Shown piece after piece: positions 59,001-64,000 of a stretch of DNA of 64,000 bases (positions are counted from its first letter, which is position 1; the number at the start of each line of letters is the position of its first letter). Origin of the DNA: Amblyomma americanum (Eukaryota > Arthropoda > Arachnida > Ixodida > Ixodidae); the NCBI RefSeq assembly GCF_052857255.1, contig NC_135497.1, positions 346,059,751-346,123,750 of the forward strand. Reading direction: 5' to 3'. Below the pieces are notes generated by a model, which was given only the letters and a program-made list of their open reading frames with translations, was not told where the DNA came from and searched no databases. Made by a program: the position numbers and the translations under genes.

Positions 59001-60092
59001 GAGAAGAAAATGTGGTGGTAAGCGCACAAACGCTTCCTTTTTTCGGCGTGACCACGGGAAACTTGTCAGTGACGCATACGTGTAGTAAGCTTCTAGAAAT
59101 GACAAGTATTGCTCTCTGCAGTTTCAACGAAGGCATTAAAGTGGAGAGAGACGAGACAATATAAATGCAGGGAGGTTTACAATGGCAATGCCCGGTTGGC
59201 TACCCTGCATGTGAAAAGGAGGGTGAAGGGAGCAAAAGAGGGGAGAGAAAGAAGGCAATATAGTTCTGTTCATTGTTTGGAGCGATCCCGCGTTGTCCTT
59301 TTGCCTATAAAATAAAAGGACACCCACAGCTCATTGACAGTCATGTGCTCAGACACGTGTCTCCTAAATATATTTTGAGGAGGGCCTTGATGACTTTCCT
59401 AGCACACGAAGGTTGAGGACAAGGCCATGCGGCATAGGGTGCCTCCAGAGGCGTCCGTTCACTGTCCAAGCGGGGTATTGACTGAGTAGATGACCAAAGT
59501 TTTCAACGAAGCAGTGCGAACTAGAACGTCCCGTCATACGACTGATGTACTTAAACAGTTCTGCGCACGAAGTGCTTCTCAAATAAGTGGTCGAATGGAC
59601 TTGAATACTCGAGTGAAAGTGGTGAGTGAGCGTCCGAGTGATCTGGGGCACGCACTGCTCGCTGCTGTGCCTCGGGAACTTTCCGGTAAATATCAGTCCC
59701 TTAATCAGTGAACGAACTTTGTTGACAGCATTTGTTGACAGCACATATAACTGACACGGTACCAGCCTATCACGGCAATCGGCGGCACAACAGCCCATGC
59801 GCCGATCCTTCATGAACAGACCTTACGTGTGAAAATTTTGTCAGCTTCGAGCCCTACAATTTTTACGCCCCGAATGCGCCTAAGCGGCGTCAGCAAGGCT
59901 TCAGCCAAACTTATTCTGTTGCAGAGCTCTAAAAAAATAAACTGTTCATCTGCCGTCCCCGAGTACTAATTCGAAGCTAATGATGGGTTTCCCCTGAAGC
60001 TGTCTATTGTGGTTTGAAATACGCTGTGCCACTGGCTGGTCCATGAACCCACAGGCACGGAAGGCAGGAATGGAATGGAATTGAATGAAAAG
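59001..60092. other. Unassigned stretch
   Basis: A 149-codon minus-strand frame (59364-59813) is unrecognised. No RNA gene or repeat family is seen. Confidence 0.35.
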
Positions 60093-60544
60093 AATTGGAG
60101 GGGACACTTAAGCTCCGCTTAAGCGTATTTCGCGACAGCGTTAATGGGTTAATGCCCATATGAGTGGAATTAACCATTCTCTACTTCACATTCATAGATG
60201 TCTGGGAGTCCCATTCCACTCAGGGCGCAGTGGTGCAGCATTTAAGCAATGAGCGACTGCCCTGCGATGGCAGGTGCTGCCATCGGTGGTGCTTGTGAGA
60301 CCCAGGTTGCTCTTCCCGAGCAACCTGTCGTGGCCAATTATTAATTTAACTGCAACCTGTGACGGTGCACGGTTTGCTCACAGTCCGGTGCGCAGGTTGT
60401 GAGGACTTCACAAGGTCACGTGACCTAAATTGCCCCCCTTGGTTGCTACTCCGGGGGTAAATGCCTAGACCGCTATATTCATCGCTCGCAACGCCGACGC
60501 CGGATTTTCTTCGCAGCGGGGCGTTTAACGCTGTCGCGTTAAAA
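60093..60544 (+). mobile_element. 455-bp tRNA-headed repeat, copy 2
   Basis: Same order of blocks and same orientation as 55653-56110, with GGCGCAGTGGTGCAGCATTT at the tRNA-like box, CTGCCCTGCGATGGCAGGTG and AGGTTGCTCTTCCCGAGCAA. It ends GCGTTTAACGCTGTCGCGTT. It differs by substitutions and small indels spread over its length. It fixes the family borders jointly with copy 1. Confidence 0.75.
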
Positions 60545-61999
60545 CGTTCTTCACAAACACTCCCTCTTCAGTGCACTCTTAGGTCTCGGCATCTATGCGG
60601 GTATGTGGCTCTAAAGTGGCGGTGGAGCTCTGAGTCGACGTTTGCCTGGTCGACATGGATCGCGATGCATAACGTATTGGGCTCAGGCCATCGTAAATAA
60701 ACTTCGCGTGTTTCCCTCGAAATTTACGAGCTGTCGCACAGTTTGATGGGACTGCTGCGAGAACACGGCGACTTTTTGATGAATAATTAAGGGGCTCGTA
60801 ATTTGTGAACAGAAATACGACGATAATTCCAGTGTGGCTTGAAAACTGAGCTGCTGTTTGCCCGCATTTCACCATCTCAAGTTTAGATGATTTGTTCTTA
60901 TCTCTGTGCCGGATAGGCTGTAATAATTTCACACCTTTCAAGGGGTGTGCCAACTATGAACAAATCATTCACAATTCACCATGCACAGGCTACTCGAGTT
61001 GCAATATAGAGTGCCTAAATGCGCTCAGTGATAATCACTGTGGCCAGCATATTCTTGAGAAATGAAGGATTACTCTGCTCGTTATAGCTTCCACGGAAGT
61101 GGCTCTCACTGCGTTTTTATTTGGGCATGTCTTCTTGAAGATGTTCATCATTCTTACGTTGCTAAGAAAGGAACCAGAGGAACTTTTAGTGACATTAAAA
61201 AAAAAACTGAGAACGCATAATCATAACAAAAAAAAAATATTACCCACTTTACGCAGGGCAATCTCCGGAGTGTTTTACGGCAGCGGTAAAAGTGATACAG
61301 GGCAGACTAGCCCCCGAAGCCCTTCACAGTGCGGGTGGATTAAAGGCGCGATTTCCCGCCGGGCCTATCTAATGGACGCGGGCAATAATGGATCATGAAT
61401 AATGAAGATAATCCAACCCGTAATCGCTACGGGACATCTCTTCACAGCGTGGAGAACCACCTGCTGGGTATCGTGCTCTCGCTATAATCCACAGGAGAAA
61501 AAGTAATTGAAGCAGCCGAAGCCGCCCTTAATGATAGCTGGCGATGTCGGCGTGGGCTTTGCGTTTCAGCCGAGGCCGGAGGATGAAAAATGACAAGATT
61601 ATGAGGCACGTAGCGGCTCACACACACAGGCGTATGCGCATCCATATAGAGTTCTTCAAACAACATACGTAAATTTGGTACTAAACCTCCATCAGTGATC
61701 GATAGAGAGAGATAAAGAATGCACATTATTGAAGCACAACACTTAGATGCGGAGTAGCTCGCGGGCCTGATTCCGCCATAGCCATCCCGTCAGCTAGCTG
61801 AAGTGAAGTCGGCTAACCTTCCCGGAAATGGAGGGGAACAGGGGATGGGGGAGGGTATCGCTGCAAGCGCATAGTAGCTAGTGAGAGTAAGCCAGCTTGA
61901 GGAATTTACCGCTCAGTGTTACCTTAACGAAAGCCTGCCGCATACAGCATAAATATTGCTCTTGGTTTTCATTAACGCAACGTGCCTCCGCTACGCTGG
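60545..61999. other. Unassigned stretch
   Basis: No gene recognised. Frames are short, and A-rich runs occur near 61197 and 61229. Confidence 0.4.
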
Positions 62000-62165
62000 T
62001 GCACTGCCTGTACGTTCGTTGGGTTTCGCGGTTCGAGCCCGGCAGCGGCGGCAGAGGCACGTCGATAGAGGCGGAATGCGGAAGCCTCTTTGTAATGATG
62101 TTGATTTTGGAGAACGTTAAAGAATTCTGATGCCAAAATTAGTCCCAAAACCCCCAATACCGCAC
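62000..62165 (+). mobile_element. Decayed SINE copy, plus strand
   Basis: Box B region CGCGGTTCGAGCCCGGCAGC and GGCGGC, then GATAGAGGCGGAATGCGG, AACGTTAAAGAATTC and a CCCAAAACCCCCAATA tail. This is the order of the main SINE, with the middle shortened and box A barely recognisable. Confidence 0.6.
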
Positions 62166-63099
62166 GTCTTATCGCCCACAGTGGGTTAAAAAGTTCCTGA
62201 ACTAGCACCACGAGCATTACTCGTGCCATGCCTTATCATTCGTGGTCTCATACGGGCGATGGGCGTAGCATGTTTTTGTCAGTTGGTGTTGATCTGGCGC
62301 CACTTTAACCCTCTTCATGCTTTCCCGCAGGCTGCCTGCATTGGAGAAATTTGTGCGGGAGTTACGCTCAGAGCCCTGATGGAGAATTCCTTAAGGAAAT
62401 ACCCTGCTAATGCGCAACTTTTTTACTAGGCATCTCCTGAAAATCGTTTCGTTTTCGCCTTTCAAAGCAGGATGCGCACATTTTCTTTCCTTCCGAAGTT
62501 GCTTCAAACTACGCTGCTCTCTATTCAACTGAACGCACGGGCCAGTCAAACGAGACGCGTTAACTTCGCTATCACAGGAAACCAGTAACAATAAGAAAGA
62601 TACGATACTGCAGAATAGAGGATAGCAGCCCTGTCTTATGCAGATTGCCATTTCTTTGTTTTTTCTTTGTTTATTTAATGAGGCGCAAGAAAAATATATA
62701 ACTGAAAAGATAGCGACATCTCATCAATTCACCTGCGCTTATTTTCGTGGCGTTTTGCCACTTCTAACAAAGCACTGCCAGAAAAAACACCGGAAAGCAG
62801 GGCCGACGTTTGTAGTCGCTAGCAGTACTGATGATCGACGCATTACAGCAGTCGGCGCACGCTCCTCGCAGTTGAAGAAAGCGCTGCCATGGATATGAAT
62901 ACCTTTTACGTTTGGGTATCCCTATATGGCTAGGACAACTTCTTAATAGAAATATCTTCCCGGCATGCTTCTGAAGTGCATGCACTCTCACGAACTGCGG
63001 GGCAAAACTAATTCCATAGCAGTACCCGTATCAGGTCAGCTTTGCGGAGTTTACCATGTCGTCGTTGCGGTGGTGGTGGTAGTGTTGAGGTAGTGAACT
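62166..63099. other. Unassigned stretch
   Basis: No gene recognised. A GGTGGTGGTGGTAG run lies at 63069-63083. Confidence 0.4.
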
Positions 63100-63275
63100 T
63101 TTAAGGCGAAAGCCTTTAATGGCTCATACTCGCGGTGACCGTCCGTCCGGTCACGTGACCTCGCGGTGTCCGTCCGTTACATCCGAGGTCACGCGACCGT
63201 GTCCGTCCGTTGCATCCTACGTCACGTTACCGTGTGCGTCTGTTACATCGTCACCTAGATCACGTGACCTTGTCA
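63100..63275. repeat. Repeat tail plus short minisatellite
   Basis: 63100-63135 is the shared tail motif in minus orientation. It runs into three to four imperfect units built on GTGTCCGTCCGTTACATCC and (A)GGTCACGTGACC, period about 34-40 bp, at about 63136-63275. Confidence 0.65.
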
Positions 63276-64000
63276 CGTGATCCTAACCGGACCTGTAAAC
63301 ATGGGACCTTGGCACGTGCCGGAAGTCTCAACTCGGGAAGCAAAAAGGTTAGGAGAAAAACCGCTGAAGAATGGTTGCTTCATATAGAAGAGGACCGCAC
63401 CCAACCCGCAACCCGGCGAGGGAGCCAGTGTCCAGTTACCGTCACAGTCTTTCGGTAGGGTGGAATGCCAACCTGGAGTGCATCGCATGTGGCACTGCAC
63501 AGAATTCCAACCCACCTGCTACCTCCCACACGTATGCCGAGCTATGCTAATCACTACGACACAGCTCTGGTGCTGGTACAGGGTTTAGTTAACGTTTATA
63601 TACAGTAATTATATTCAATGATAATAAGTTGTATCGCGGAAAATTCAAATCAGTGCAATGAGTCGCAAACAGCTTTCGCCTTCCCGCGCTTAAGATATAT
63701 CTAAGTGCCTCCAACGAATTTTTATTACAGCGCGGCACTGGGCGTCTGGGAAGCCTTGTGCTATGAGTCACCGAGGCTATTTGGTGAATCAGCTCGCCAT
63801 TAGATGGTGAGAGCTGAGCCAAGCCTACTAAACTGGAGGAAAAGGGTACGGATTATCGGGGACAGAAAGGCAGCGGGACAGGGGAAAAGGGAATGCTCCG
63901 GACGAGCATAGACTTTTAGACAATTCGGACACGCAAGGGACGGAAGAGGCGGTACAAATAAAAATGGGCAGGGGTGAGGGGTGTATTGAGGAGCGAGCGG
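63276..64000. other. Unassigned right edge
   Basis: Short overlapping frames (63210-63458 plus, 63273-63515 minus, 63589-63822 minus). No gene, RNA or recurrent repeat supported. Confidence 0.4.

Overview
The window reads as nuclear, gene-poor, repeat-dense DNA of an arachnid, most probably a hard tick (Ixodidae). The inference rests on repeat families, not on a host gene. A dispersed tRNA-headed SINE whose head, box B (GGTTCGATCC-type) and TTTAACGTCCC-type tail match my recollection of the tick Ruka-like SINE occurs in both orientations, and an RTE-clade LINE of the type common in tick assemblies is present. Very long microsatellites, CACGTG-rich repeats and non-autonomous DNA transposons surround them. 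There is no operon structure, ribosome binding site, CRISPR array or prokaryotic gene. I found no exon that I can assign to a conserved host protein.

Layout. 1-10.3 kb: unassigned intergenic DNA with a GC-rich stretch (1.0-2.1 kb), a palindromic MITE (4.56-4.81 kb), a hAT-type non-autonomous transposon with a perfect 8-bp target duplication (5.94-6.78 kb), a short tandem repeat (7.43 kb) and a possible 2.5-kb TTAA-flanked element (7.81-10.29 kb). 10.3-15.5 kb: a U2 snRNA-derived pseudogene, a 3' RTE fragment, a candidate LTR followed by a primer binding site matching tRNA-His, then a decayed minus-strand RTE copy carrying a nested SINE and ending at a TTTC microsatellite. 15.5-22.4 kb: little of note, then a (TA)n array, an intact-looking RTE (18.66-21.87 kb) with a 1004-codon endonuclease/reverse transcriptase ORF, a tRNA-like SINE head and a (CA)n array. 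22.4-32.3 kb: LINE relics, five SINE copies, a Tc1/mariner-type MITE, a possible secreted-protein exon (25.4 kb) and two inverted copies of a CACGTG-rich repeat. 32-47 kb: mostly unassigned, with GC-rich zones near 35-36 and 38.5-39.8 kb, a possible first exon at 38.03 kb, a 35-nt G run and a degenerate CAAG array. 47.06-48.93 kb: an uninterrupted CTAT array of about 1.9 kb. 49-64 kb: a foldback element with arms of about 383 bp, GC-rich DNA with a TATA motif, a compact 68-bp palindrome, two direct copies of a 455-bp tRNA-headed repeat, an 80-bp tandem duplication, an (ACT)n array and a small minisatellite.

The functional logic is that of a transposon community. One autonomous-looking RTE can supply endonuclease and reverse transcriptase. 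SINE and snRNA-derived copies look like products of such machinery. The DNA elements are all non-autonomous and depend on transposases encoded elsewhere. I see no convincing new biochemical system. The points most worth a second look are the RTE with its tRNA-like leader, the U2-derived copy, the duplicated tRNA-His primer site and the foldback element.
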